NCBI GenBank assembly: GCA_023247875.1
Contig: JAHFFQ010000101.1
Location: 1 to 5,540 of the forward strand
Length of the DNA stretch: 5,540 bases
Reading direction: 5' to 3'
Source of the DNA: Candidatus Omnitrophota bacterium
GTDB taxonomy: Bacteria; Omnitrophota; Gorgyraeia; Gygaellales; Profunditerraquicolaceae
Part shown: piece after piece, positions 1 to 5,262 of the stretch
Layout: each line of letters opens with the position of its first letter
Numbering within the stretch: the stretch's first letter is position 1
Notes under the pieces: model-generated
Databases searched by the model: none
What the model saw: the letters and a program-made list of their open reading frames with translations, nothing else
What the model was told of the DNA's origin: nothing
Translations under genes and position numbers: made by a program

Positions 1-770
1 CGCTGATTTTTGCCGGGTTTTTTGTGATCCTCGGCAAAGGGAATAGAAATATAGCGGATTACCAATACGGTTATTCCCTGCTGTGGGTTCCTCTGGTTTT
101 AGTGTTACTCTGCGTTATCCTTGCCTGGCGCCGCGTACCTGATCCGGAAGTTTTAGAGACCCCTGTAATTAAAAGCTCGCAAACGGATAAGTTAAGCAAA
201 GTTTTCTGGATATACACGGTTTTTACTTTTATCACCACCCTTGGTTTTGCCAACTTCGCGCTTATCGGTTTTCACTTTAAAGCCGCTGGCGTGCTCACTG
301 ACAGCCAGATCCCTTTATTTTACGCCTTAGCCATGGCCGTGGATGCTATAGCTGCTTTGGCCATAGGCCGCGCCTATGATATTTTTAAGGCCAGGCGCAA
401 TAATGAAAAAGCAGGGTTGATCACCCTGGTTGTTATTCCGCTATTCTCGCTGTTTATACCGGCCTTCGTTTTCTCCACTAATTTTTCCCTGGCCTTAGCC
501 GGGGCAATTATCTGGGGGATCGTAATGGGGGCTCACGAAACGATCATGAAATCCGCGATCGCCGACCTTACACCCCTGAATAAAAGAGGGACAGGTTACG
601 GGATATTCAATTCCGCTTATGGCCTGGCGATCTTTATCGGCAGCGCCATTATGGGGTTGCTTTACGAATATTCTGTCCCCGCGGTCATCATTATCAGCAT
701 AGCAGTTGAAATAGCGGCTATCCCCGCATTCTTTGTCTTAAAGAAAAATGCCTTGACAGCAAAATCATAA
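1..770 (+). CDS. MFS transporter, C-terminal half (5' end cut by window)
   Basis: This is an inner-membrane major facilitator permease of unknown substrate. The reading frame is open from the first complete codon at position 3, so the gene starts before the window and the GTG at 24 is an internal codon. The visible ~255 residues hold about seven hydrophobic segments, consistent with part of TM5 and TM6-TM12 of a 12-helix protein. After the presumed TM8 comes a loop with the pattern GRAYDIFKARR, like the conserved MFS loop motif D-x(4,5)-R-[RK] that recurs in the second half. TM10 contains an HETIMKSAIADL stretch, and the loop before TM11 has a KRGTGYGIFNSAYG stretch typical of general MFS_1 proteins. 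The gene ends in TAA just before the nikR promoter, and the -35 box of that promoter lies inside its last codons. It is probably a separate transcription unit. Nothing visible links it to nickel, and its substrate cannot be named. Confidence 0.85.
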   Translation, partial: LIFAGFFVILGKGNRNIADYQYGYSLLWVPLVLVLLCVILAWRRVPDPEVLETPVIKSSQTDKLSKVFWIYTVFTFITTLGFANFALIGFHFKAAGVLTDSQIPLFYALAMAVDAIAALAIGRAYDIFKARRNNEKAGLITLVVIPLFSLFIPAFVFSTNFSLALAGAIIWGIVMGAHETIMKSAIADLTPLNKRGTGYGIFNSAYGLAIFIGSAIMGLLYEYSVPAVIIISIAVEIAAIPAFFVLKKNALTAKS

Positions 771-781
771 AATGCTACTAT
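753..781 (+). promoter_or_regulatory. Predicted sigma70-type promoter of nikR
   Basis: A perfect -35 box TTGACA (753-758) is followed by a 17-bp spacer and TACTAT (776-781), a 4/6 match to TATAAT. TGC just before it gives an extended -10 (TGn). The start of transcription would be near 788, giving a leader of about 30 nt to the nikR ATG at 817. The -35 lies inside the last codons of the upstream MFS gene. Spacing and box quality are seen directly; activity is inferred. Confidence 0.7.
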
Positions 782-798
782 TTTTAAATTAGTAACAC
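772..798 (+). promoter_or_regulatory. Predicted NikR operator at the nikR promoter
   Basis: ATGCTAC (772-778), a 13-bp spacer and GTAACAC (792-798) form an imperfect inverted repeat. As recalled from comparative genomics and from Geobacter NikR work, one class of NikR operator is GTGTTAC-N13/14-GTAACAC. The right half matches 7/7 and the left half 5/7, with the right spacing. The left half overlaps the -10 box and the right half falls just after the expected transcription start. Binding would therefore block RNA polymerase, implying nickel-dependent autorepression (inference). Confidence 0.65.
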
Positions 799-816
799 AT
801 TATTTGAAGAGGGGCT

Positions 817-1227
817 ATGGCGTTAATCCGTTTCGGGGTTTCGATAGACAAGGGGCTGTTGGCGAAATTCGACGCTTTTATCAAGGATAAGAAATACACC
901 AACCGTTCGGAGGCCTTCCGCGACCTGATCCGCCAGGAGCTGGTGGGTGAGCAATGGCAGGGTGGCCAGAAGATCGCCGGGGCAATTACCTTGATATATA
1001 ACCACCATAAAAGGGAACTGGTAAACAAACTTATGGATATCCAGCATGATTTTGGAGAAATAATTATTTCCAGCCAGCATATACACCTGGACCATGATAA
1101 TTGCCTGGAGATAATCGCGGTAAAGGGAATGCCTGGGGAGGCCCGGAAGCTCTCCGACAGCTTAAGGTCGGTAAAGGGGGTCAAGCACGGGACATTGAGC
1201 ATGTCAACCACAGGCAAGGATATTTAA
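817..1227 (+). CDS. nikR: Nickel-responsive transcriptional regulator NikR
   Basis: This is a cytoplasmic ribbon-helix-helix repressor that binds DNA when loaded with Ni2+. Residues 1-45 form the RHH domain: a DNA-reading beta strand with R5, G7 and S9 alternating, then helices containing the NRSEAFRDLIR segment typical of NikR. Residues ~53-133 form the ACT-like metal-binding domain. All four square-planar nickel ligands known from E. coli NikR (H76, H87, H89, C95) are present here as H77, H88, H90 and C96, within QHD, QHIHLDHDNC. At 136 aa the length is close to E. coli NikR (133 aa). The ATG is preceded by GAGG (809-812) with a 4-nt gap. Sites resembling NikR operators lie before this gene and before the next one, so it probably represses itself and the downstream outer-membrane protein/nikMNQO genes. 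Identity is very secure from the ligand set and context. Confidence 0.97.
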   Translation: MALIRFGVSIDKGLLAKFDAFIKDKKYTNRSEAFRDLIRQELVGEQWQGGQKIAGAITLIYNHHKRELVNKLMDIQHDFGEIIISSQHIHLDHDNCLEIIAVKGMPGEARKLSDSLRSVKGVKHGTLSMSTTGKDI

Positions 1228-1231
1228 ATAT
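1220..1231. repeat. 12-bp AT-only palindrome over the nikR stop codon
   Basis: ATATTTAAATAT is a perfect palindrome covering the nikR TAA and is followed by a T-rich run to 1239. It has no GC pairs and no loop, so it is a poor terminator candidate. It more likely reflects the AT-rich promoter region of the next operon, and readthrough from nikR into the following genes is plausible. Confidence 0.3.
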
Positions 1232-1274
1232 TATTTTTTGCTTAATAGTAACACGAATGTTGCATTAGTAACAC
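1228..1274 (+). promoter_or_regulatory. Predicted NikR operator array and promoter region of the barrel-nikMNQO operon
   Basis: GTAACAC occurs at 1248-1254 and again at 1268-1274, each inside the longer TAGTAACAC that also appears at 790-798 before nikR. The two copies are direct repeats 20 bp apart (13-bp gap), the same spacing as the two halves of the nikR operator. A weak left half ATATTAT (1228-1234, 4/7 to GTGTTAC) lies another 20 bp upstream and overlaps TATTAT (1229-1234), a possible -10 box with 5/6 match. No good -35 is visible at 17 bp, so the promoter assignment is tentative. The array ends 4 nt before the Shine-Dalgarno of the next gene. Nickel-dependent repression by NikR is inferred. 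Confidence 0.6.
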
Positions 1275-1277
1275 AGA

Positions 1278-1283
1278 AAGGAG
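1278..1283 (+). promoter_or_regulatory. Ribosome binding site deciding the barrel-protein start
   Basis: AAGGAG lies 5 nt before the ATG at 1289 and 2 nt before the ATG at 1286. This favours 1289 and argues against the longer in-frame TTG at 1238, whose codons would run through the operator array. Confidence 0.7.
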
Positions 1284-1288
1284 AAATG

Positions 1289-2215
1289 ATGCTCAAAAGG
1301 TTTTTTGCCCTGTTCGCAACCGCTTTTTTTGTTCTTATCAATACAGCCGTTAGTGCGCAAGAAGTACCTTTACCCGCGGCAGCTCAGGAGGAATGGGACC
1401 CGCCTTCCGTGGGTCCGCTTACCACCTGGACTGCGCCTCTCTGTGATAAGGGGGAATTTGTTATCCAGCCGTTTGTTTTTTATAACAGGACAAGGGGCAC
1501 TTTTAATTCAGGAGCGCATTATGACAGCCTGCCTGGGGGTGACAAAAAATATCAATATCAGCAGCAGCTGTTTATGCAATACGGCCTTACCGGTAGATTA
1601 GAGATAGACGGCCAGGCAGTTTACCAGGAAAATTATGTGAAGAACGCAGAGGGCAGCGCGCATGATAGCGGTTTCGGGGACAGCTATATTTTCTTGCGCT
1701 ATTGCGCTCTCGAAGAAAGAAAATGGATGCCTGGTATAACCGGCTTGGCACAGTTAAAAATGCCCACGGGAAAATATCAGCATTTGGATCCGGATAAGCT
1801 GGGGACCGATTCAATGGGCGCGGGTTCCTGGGATCCGGGGCTTGGCGTAATTATGACTAAAAGGCTCAAGCCATTTATTTTTCATGCTGACGCCGTATAT
1901 AGCTTTCCGCAGAGGACAAAGATTGATGATGTGGCAACGCGCTATGCCAGTTACCTGAACTACGATGCGGGGGTAGAATATTTTTTACCCGATGGCTTTA
2001 ATCTCCTGTTGGAAATGAACGGTTATCTGCAGGGTGACACAAAAGAAGATGGTATCAGAACGCCTTCCTCAAATATCAACTATATTACCGTAGCCCCCGG
2101 TATAGGGTGGTCAAATGACAGGATTCAGATACTTTTGGCTTACCAGAGGGTATTGATAGGGACTAACACAGATGCAAATGATTCTGTAATTTTAACCGGT
2201 GTATATACTTTCTAG
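1289..2215 (+). CDS. Predicted outer-membrane beta-barrel protein, candidate nickel porin
   Basis: This is a 308-aa exported protein. Residues 1-23 form a signal peptide: MLKRFF, a hydrophobic core, and a likely cleavage site at AVSA|QE. After a proline-rich linker (about 27-50) the rest consists of alternating polar/hydrophobic strands rich in Tyr, Phe, Trp and Gly, such as FVIQPFVFYNR, LFMQYGLTGRLEIDGQ and VILTGVYTF. It ends in Phe, the usual C-terminal signal for insertion by the BAM machinery. The overall look resembles the transporter family once named after MetA-pathway phenol degradation (PF13557-like), but that assignment is from memory and moderate. The gene follows an apparent NikR operator array and is 12 nt ahead of cbiM, which has a strong AGGAGGAG ribosome site, so it should be co-transcribed with the nickel ECF transporter. 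A role in nickel passage across the outer membrane is inferred from context only. No TonB box or plug domain is seen. Confidence 0.75.
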   Translation: MLKRFFALFATAFFVLINTAVSAQEVPLPAAAQEEWDPPSVGPLTTWTAPLCDKGEFVIQPFVFYNRTRGTFNSGAHYDSLPGGDKKYQYQQQLFMQYGLTGRLEIDGQAVYQENYVKNAEGSAHDSGFGDSYIFLRYCALEERKWMPGITGLAQLKMPTGKYQHLDPDKLGTDSMGAGSWDPGLGVIMTKRLKPFIFHADAVYSFPQRTKIDDVATRYASYLNYDAGVEYFLPDGFNLLLEMNGYLQGDTKEDGIRTPSSNINYITVAPGIGWSNDRIQILLAYQRVLIGTNTDANDSVILTGVYTF

Positions 2216-2227
2216 CAGGAGGAGAAT

Positions 2228-2914
2228 ATGCATATACCAGACGGATATTTAGGGCCGGGGACATGCGGTTTCTTTTACTTAGTTATGCTTCCGATATGGA
2301 CAGCTGCTTCGCGTATCGTCAAAAAGACGCTTAAAAGCCGCCAGGTGCCCATGCTGGCGATCGGAGCGGCATTCAGTTTTGTGATCATGATGTTTAATGT
2401 CCCTATACCCGGGGGCTCAACCGGACATGCGACAGGCGGGGTATTAGTGGCGATATTGCTCGGTCCCTGGGCTGCCTGTATTGCCGTAACCGTGGCATTG
2501 GTTATCCAGGCACTTCTATTCGGCGACGGCGGCATTACCGCCATAGGAGCCAATTGTTTCAATATGGCTTTTGTTTTGCCCTTTGTGGGATACTACATCT
2601 ATAAAATGATAAGTTATAACGCGGCTGTAAATTCAAAGAGGAGGGTTATCGCATCCGGAGTTGCCGCCTGCATTGCTTTAAACATCGCGGCTTTATTTAC
2701 GGGGATAGAATTCGGGTTGCAGCCATTATTGTACCATACTGCCGGGGGCCAAGCCCTTTACAGCCCATATGGGCTAAATGTCGCTGTACCGGCAATGGCC
2801 CTTGAACATCTTTTTTTGTTTGGGTGGGTTGAAGCGCTGGTAACCGCCCTGGTAGTAAAATATCTGCAGAAGCATTCACCGGAACTTCTTGAAGAAAGTG
2901 AGGTGTCGCGATGA
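2228..2914 (+). CDS. cbiM: ECF transporter substrate-binding subunit CbiM/NikM
   Basis: This 228-aa inner-membrane S component captures the metal ion for a group I energy-coupling-factor importer. It starts MHIPDGYL, the hallmark N-terminus of the family. In the known NikM structure the metal is held by the N-terminal amine, His2 and His67. Here H2 and H67 (in GGSTGHATGG) are both present at exactly those positions. Several hydrophobic helices follow, with conserved FGDGGITAIGANCFNM (about 97-112) and a late histidine at AMALEHLFLFG. The start is fixed by the family N-terminus, because the metal site needs His at position 2, and by AGGAGGAG at 2217-2224. It overlaps the next gene by 4 bp (ATGA). 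CbiM (cobalt) and NikM (nickel) are hard to separate by sequence alone. Nickel is preferred because nikR and NikR-like operators precede it and no cobalamin riboswitch or cob/cbi biosynthesis gene is present. Confidence 0.95.
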   Translation: MHIPDGYLGPGTCGFFYLVMLPIWTAASRIVKKTLKSRQVPMLAIGAAFSFVIMMFNVPIPGGSTGHATGGVLVAILLGPWAACIAVTVALVIQALLFGDGGITAIGANCFNMAFVLPFVGYYIYKMISYNAAVNSKRRVIASGVAACIALNIAALFTGIEFGLQPLLYHTAGGQALYSPYGLNVAVPAMALEHLFLFGWVEALVTALVVKYLQKHSPELLEESEVSR

Positions 2915-3246
2915 AACTTACCGCTAAATTATGGATCGGCATCGCTATATTGATTGTTTTGTCTCCTTTGGGCTTATTGCTCCCGGAACATTTTAAGGCA
3001 GGCAGCGCCTGGGGTGAATGGGGTGCTGATGAAATGCGCGAGCTGGTGGGTTATATCCCTAAAGGCTTGACTAAGCTTTCCGGGCTTTGGCAGGCACCGC
3101 TCCCTGATTACGCGTTCAAGGGGTGGGAAGAAAAAGGTTTGCCGCTTTTAAGCTTTGCTTATATAATATCAGCTGTAATAGGCATAGTTGTTGTTGTTTT
3201 GCTGGCCCTGATCATAGGTAAGATCCTGTCAAAGAAAGGCGATTAA
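2911..3246 (+). CDS. NikN/CbiN-like small membrane subunit of the nickel ECF transporter
   Basis: This 111-aa protein has two membrane helices, about residues 8-25 and 82-104, separated by a ~55-residue loop probably outside the membrane. The loop carries AWGEWGADEM and PLPDYAFKGW, and the second helix starts SFAYIISAVIG. This is the layout of the small auxiliary subunits (CbiN, NikN, PDGLE-domain proteins) that accompany CbiM/NikM and are needed for metal loading or transport. A literal PDGLE motif is not seen, so the subfamily is not certain. Its ATG overlaps the cbiM stop codon as ATGA, implying translational coupling, and cbiQ begins 5 nt after its stop. Position between M and Q subunits is the standard M-N-Q-O order, which supports the role strongly. 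Confidence 0.85.
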   Translation: MKLTAKLWIGIAILIVLSPLGLLLPEHFKAGSAWGEWGADEMRELVGYIPKGLTKLSGLWQAPLPDYAFKGWEEKGLPLLSFAYIISAVIGIVVVVLLALIIGKILSKKGD

Positions 3247-3251
3247 TCCCG

Positions 3252-4082
3252 GTGCATAAGAACAATAATTTCATAGAGCGCTCTATTATGGGCGCTCTAT
3301 CATTCTTGAAAGATTCGATTTTCGCCGAGGAATATGCCGCCGGGGGCGGCTTTCTGCAGTCGCTGGACCCGAGGATAAAATCAATTACTTTTCTGTTGTT
3401 TATTATCCAGGTGCTTTTTAGCCGGAGTATCCCGGCTTTGCTTTTTCTTTACGGCTTAAGCCTTATACTTGCGTTATCCTCCGGGATCAATCTGGGGTTT
3501 TTCCTGAAACGCACCTGGGTGTTCATACCGCTGTTTGCTTTGTTTATCGCTATCCCCGCTTTATTCAGCAAATTCACCCCCGGTGAACCTCTATCCGTCT
3601 GGAATATCCTGGGATTTAAATTGATCATTACCAGGCAGGGTGTAGGTTCAGCTCTTACCTTTATCATACGCGTGGCTGCTTCGGTGTCCTTTGCCGTGCT
3701 TTTAACCATTACCACCAGGCACATTGAATTATTGAAGACCCTGCATATTTTTAAAATTCCGCAGGTCTTTGTGATGACCCTGGGGATATGCTACCGTTAT
3801 ATTTATCTCTTTGTGGGGATGATCGAGGATACCTACCAGGCGATCAAAAGCCGGGTCGGCACATCGGTGCATTACAAAAGCGGGCAGAATATAGTGGCCT
3901 GGAATATCGCTTTTCTTTGGAGTCGTTCATTAAAGCTGAATGAAGAGGTGTACAGGTCCATGCTTTCCCGGGGTTACACGGGAGAGGCCAGGGTATTGCA
4001 TGAATTTAAGGCGGGGTTAAAGGACTGGCTTTGGCTGTTTGCCGTAGCGGCCTTATCCCTGGTTATACTATGGATGGCCTGA
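3252..4082 (+). CDS. cbiQ: ECF transporter transmembrane coupling subunit CbiQ/NikQ
   Basis: This 276-aa T component links the ATPase to the metal-binding subunit. It has the family LDPR motif at about 38-41, followed by several membrane helices. Late in the protein are the two cytoplasmic coupling motifs, seen as the QAIKSRVG stretch and SMLSRGYTGE (SRG at 239-241, the Ala-Arg-Gly-type signature that contacts the ATPase). A final helix ends at the C-terminus. The GTG at 3252 is chosen because it lies 5 nt after the preceding stop and because the FIERS segment it includes resembles N-termini of related CbiQ proteins as recalled. The alternative is ATG at 3288 (264 aa). Neither start has a clear Shine-Dalgarno, so coupling to the upstream gene is likely. 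A perfect palindrome lies at 3273-3286, between the two possible starts. It overlaps cbiO by 13 bp. Confidence 0.93.
   Translation: MHKNNNFIERSIMGALSFLKDSIFAEEYAAGGGFLQSLDPRIKSITFLLFIIQVLFSRSIPALLFLYGLSLILALSSGINLGFFLKRTWVFIPLFALFIAIPALFSKFTPGEPLSVWNILGFKLIITRQGVGSALTFIIRVAASVSFAVLLTITTRHIELLKTLHIFKIPQVFVMTLGICYRYIYLFVGMIEDTYQAIKSRVGTSVHYKSGQNIVAWNIAFLWSRSLKLNEEVYRSMLSRGYTGEARVLHEFKAGLKDWLWLFAVAALSLVILWMA
3273..3300. repeat. Nested palindrome/hairpin at the start of cbiQ
   Basis: ATAGAGCGCTCTAT (3273-3286) is a perfect 14-bp palindrome. The GCGCTCTAT of its right side recurs at 3292-3300, so ATAGAGCGC (3273-3281) can instead pair with 3292-3300 as a 9-bp stem with a 10-nt loop. The loop contains the alternative ATG start at 3288. 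The two folds are mutually exclusive. Base pairing is seen directly; any effect on translation is inference. Confidence 0.5.
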
Positions 4083-4888
4083 TCTTCGGGTTAAAGGATG
4101 TTTATTTTTCATATCTGGGTAAATTCCCCGCTTTATGCGGCATAGATATCAAGATAAGCAAGGGGCAGAAGGTAAGCGTTATCGGCGCAAATGGCTCAGG
4201 TAAATCCACCCTATTGCAGATGCTCGACGGCCTCATTTTTGCGGATAAGGGAGAGGTTAGTTTCCGCGGGGTGGAGATAGATGAAAAGATATTTTATGAT
4301 CCGGAATTTTCGCGCGATTTCAGGCGCAGGGTAGGTTTTGTTTTTCAGAATCCCGACACGCAGTTGTTTTGTCCGACGGTCAAAGAGGATATTATTTTCG
4401 GGCCTTTGCAGCTGGGGCTGGAAAAGAGCGAGATAGTAAAACGCCTGGAAATGCTTGTAGAGAGCTTAGGCATCCAGGGATTGCTGGAGAGGCCGCCGCA
4501 TCAATTAAGCGTGGGGGAAAAACGCAAGGTAGCCATCGCTTCCACCCTGATCATCAATCCGGATGTCCTTATTCTAGATGAGCCTACTGCCGGGCTTGAT
4601 CCGTTGACCACCAGGCATATAATCGACCTGCTTATTGATGAAAATACAGCCGGTAAGACGATCATCACCTCCACGCATGACCTGCACATCGTTCGAGAGA
4701 TGTCCGATGTGGTTTATGTTTTTGGCATGGATAAGAGGATCGTTAAATTTGGCCGGGCAGAAGATATCCTGAATGATACGGCTCTGCTTGCCGCCAACAA
4801 CCTGGTGCATATCCATAGCCACAGGCATAAAGATAAGATGCATGCTCATCCGCATTTGCACATAGAGCATCATAATGATTCCGTTTGA
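4070..4888 (+). CDS. cbiO: ECF transporter ATP-binding subunit CbiO/NikO with His-rich tail
   Basis: This 272-aa cytoplasmic ABC ATPase powers metal import. Motifs in order: Walker A GANGSGKST (39-47), Q-loop VFQNPDTQLF (91-100) typical of CbiO, a variant signature LSVGEKRKVAIA (146-157) instead of LSGGQ, Walker B LILDEP with catalytic E171 and D-loop AGLDP (167-178), and switch histidine H203 in STHD. After residue 245 the C-terminus becomes a metal-binding-like tail with 10 histidines in the last 26 residues, many as HxH (HIHSHRH, HAHPHLH). Similar tails occur in other nickel/cobalt CbiO proteins. The ATG at 4070 overlaps the end of cbiQ by 13 bp and gives a normal N-terminus (GLKDVYFSYLG). 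The TTG at 4031 would add 13 unrelated residues and is rejected. No strong ribosome site is visible, so translational coupling is likely. A large inverted repeat begins within its stop codon. Confidence 0.95.
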   Translation: MDGLIFGLKDVYFSYLGKFPALCGIDIKISKGQKVSVIGANGSGKSTLLQMLDGLIFADKGEVSFRGVEIDEKIFYDPEFSRDFRRRVGFVFQNPDTQLFCPTVKEDIIFGPLQLGLEKSEIVKRLEMLVESLGIQGLLERPPHQLSVGEKRKVAIASTLIINPDVLILDEPTAGLDPLTTRHIIDLLIDENTAGKTIITSTHDLHIVREMSDVVYVFGMDKRIVKFGRAEDILNDTALLAANNLVHIHSHRHKDKMHAHPHLHIEHHNDSV

Positions 4889-5069
4889 TATTTCGCTCTC
4901 GGGATATTGTACGCGTGCGAAATTTTTCGCCTGATGTGCTATCGGTTTACGACTCACTCCCGGACAGGCTTACGCTTGAATGAGAGTCCTCCGTTCGTCG
5001 TAACTCCTCGCACACAATTGCCGAAAAATTTCCAATTGCACGCTTAACAATATCCCTCGGCAAAATATC
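4887..5069. repeat. Long imperfect inverted repeat (~183 bp) after cbiO, MITE- or REP-like
   Basis: The two ends are inverted copies of each other. Paired blocks are: GATATTT (4887-4893 with 5063-5069), GGGATATTGT (4901-4910 with 5047-5056), GCGTGC (4913-4918 with 5038-5043), GAAATTTTTCG (4919-4929 with 5022-5032), TGTGC (4935-4939 with 5010-5014) and TTACGAC (4947-4953 with 4997-5003), all nested in order. An alternative inner stem pairs GACTC (4951-4955) with GAGTC (4984-4988). The outermost arm begins in the TGA of cbiO (4886-4888). No target-site duplication or coding potential is seen. It could be a non-autonomous mobile repeat, a structured RNA or a 3'-end stabiliser. There is no T-run to make a classic terminator. 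Confidence 0.6.
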
Positions 5070-5074
5070 TAAAG

Positions 5075-5091
5075 TTACCTGTTTACGGTAA
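5075..5091 (+). repeat. Small hairpin after the long inverted repeat
   Basis: TTACC (5075-5079) pairs with GGTAA (5087-5091) around a 7-nt loop. It lies 5 nt after the end of the long inverted repeat. There is no T-run, so a terminator role is not supported. Confidence 0.25.
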
Positions 5092-5095
5092 GCGG

Positions 5096-5203
5096 GTGGC
5101 GAGGCTTGGCCTTGAGCAGCATCTTAAAATTCGAGCGGGCATGGTTGCCTCCCTATACGCGAAGCAGGCAGAGCGAGAATTTTACCGAAGCGCAGCTCGC
5201 CAC
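5096..5203. repeat. Second nested inverted-repeat element before lipB
   Basis: GTGGCGAG (5096-5103) pairs with CTCGCCAC (5196-5203), TAAAATTC (5125-5132) with GAATTTTA (5177-5184), and TGCCT (5146-5150) with AGGCA (5166-5170), all nested around a centre near 5150-5158. The left arm has about 10 extra bases between the first two blocks, so the structure is imperfect. An alternative pairing exists outside it, GCAGCA (5116-5121) with TGCTGC (5222-5227). Its sequence differs from the preceding element, suggesting a distinct repeat family or structured leader. No gene is visible in it. Confidence 0.45.
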
Positions 5204-5215
5204 GCTGGGGCGAGC
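5195..5215 (+). repeat. GC-rich hairpin upstream of lipB
   Basis: GCTCGCC (5195-5201) pairs perfectly with GGCGAGC (5209-5215) around a 7-nt loop. It competes for bases with the outer stem of the 5096-5203 inverted repeat, so the two folds are alternatives. It is followed by GCAAGCGG, not a T-run, so it is not an obvious terminator. Confidence 0.4.
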
Positions 5216-5262
5216 AAGCGGTGCTGCGAAAGACAAGACTCGGCAGCCGGTTAGAGGAAGAA

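Larger units (their letters stand above)
4889..5262. other. 374-bp gene-free gap between cbiO and lipB
   Basis: There is no open frame with a plausible start, ribosome site and family-like protein on either strand. Most of the gap is taken up by the two palindromic elements. No convincing -35/-10 pair for lipB was found. The last 10 bases hold AGAGGA (5253-5258), the ribosome site of lipB. Confidence 0.6.

Noticed and set aside
102..108. GTGTTAC, a NikR-type left half-site
   Set aside because: It lies inside the MFS coding region with no GTAACAC at the right distance, so a chance match is likely.
789..1217. 142-aa open frame on the minus strand
   Set aside because: It is antisense to nikR, which has all expected ligands. 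The minus-strand product has no recognisable features.
1220..1239. Terminator after nikR (palindrome plus T-run)
   Set aside because: The stem is AT-only with no loop and too weak for intrinsic termination.
1238..1288. Longer start (TTG at 1238) for the outer-membrane protein
   Set aside because: It would place the operator array inside coding sequence and put 17 polar residues before the signal peptide. ATG 1289 has a good ribosome site.
1587..1814. Minus-strand open frame inside the barrel gene
   Set aside because: It is a shadow of the barrel gene, with no ribosome site or domain.
2216..2227. Cobalamin riboswitch before cbiM
   Set aside because: The gap is only 12 nt and is filled by the ribosome site. 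No B12-box-like sequence was noticed upstream in the operon leader either.
4031..4069. TTG start giving a longer CbiO
   Set aside because: It adds 13 residues unlike the family and a longer overlap with cbiQ. ATG 4070 gives the normal N-terminus.
4574..4957. 127-aa open frame on the minus strand
   Set aside because: It overlaps cbiO antisense and runs into the inverted repeat. It shows no family features.
4887..5250. CRISPR array
   Set aside because: The repeats are inverted and nested, not regularly spaced direct repeats with unique spacers.
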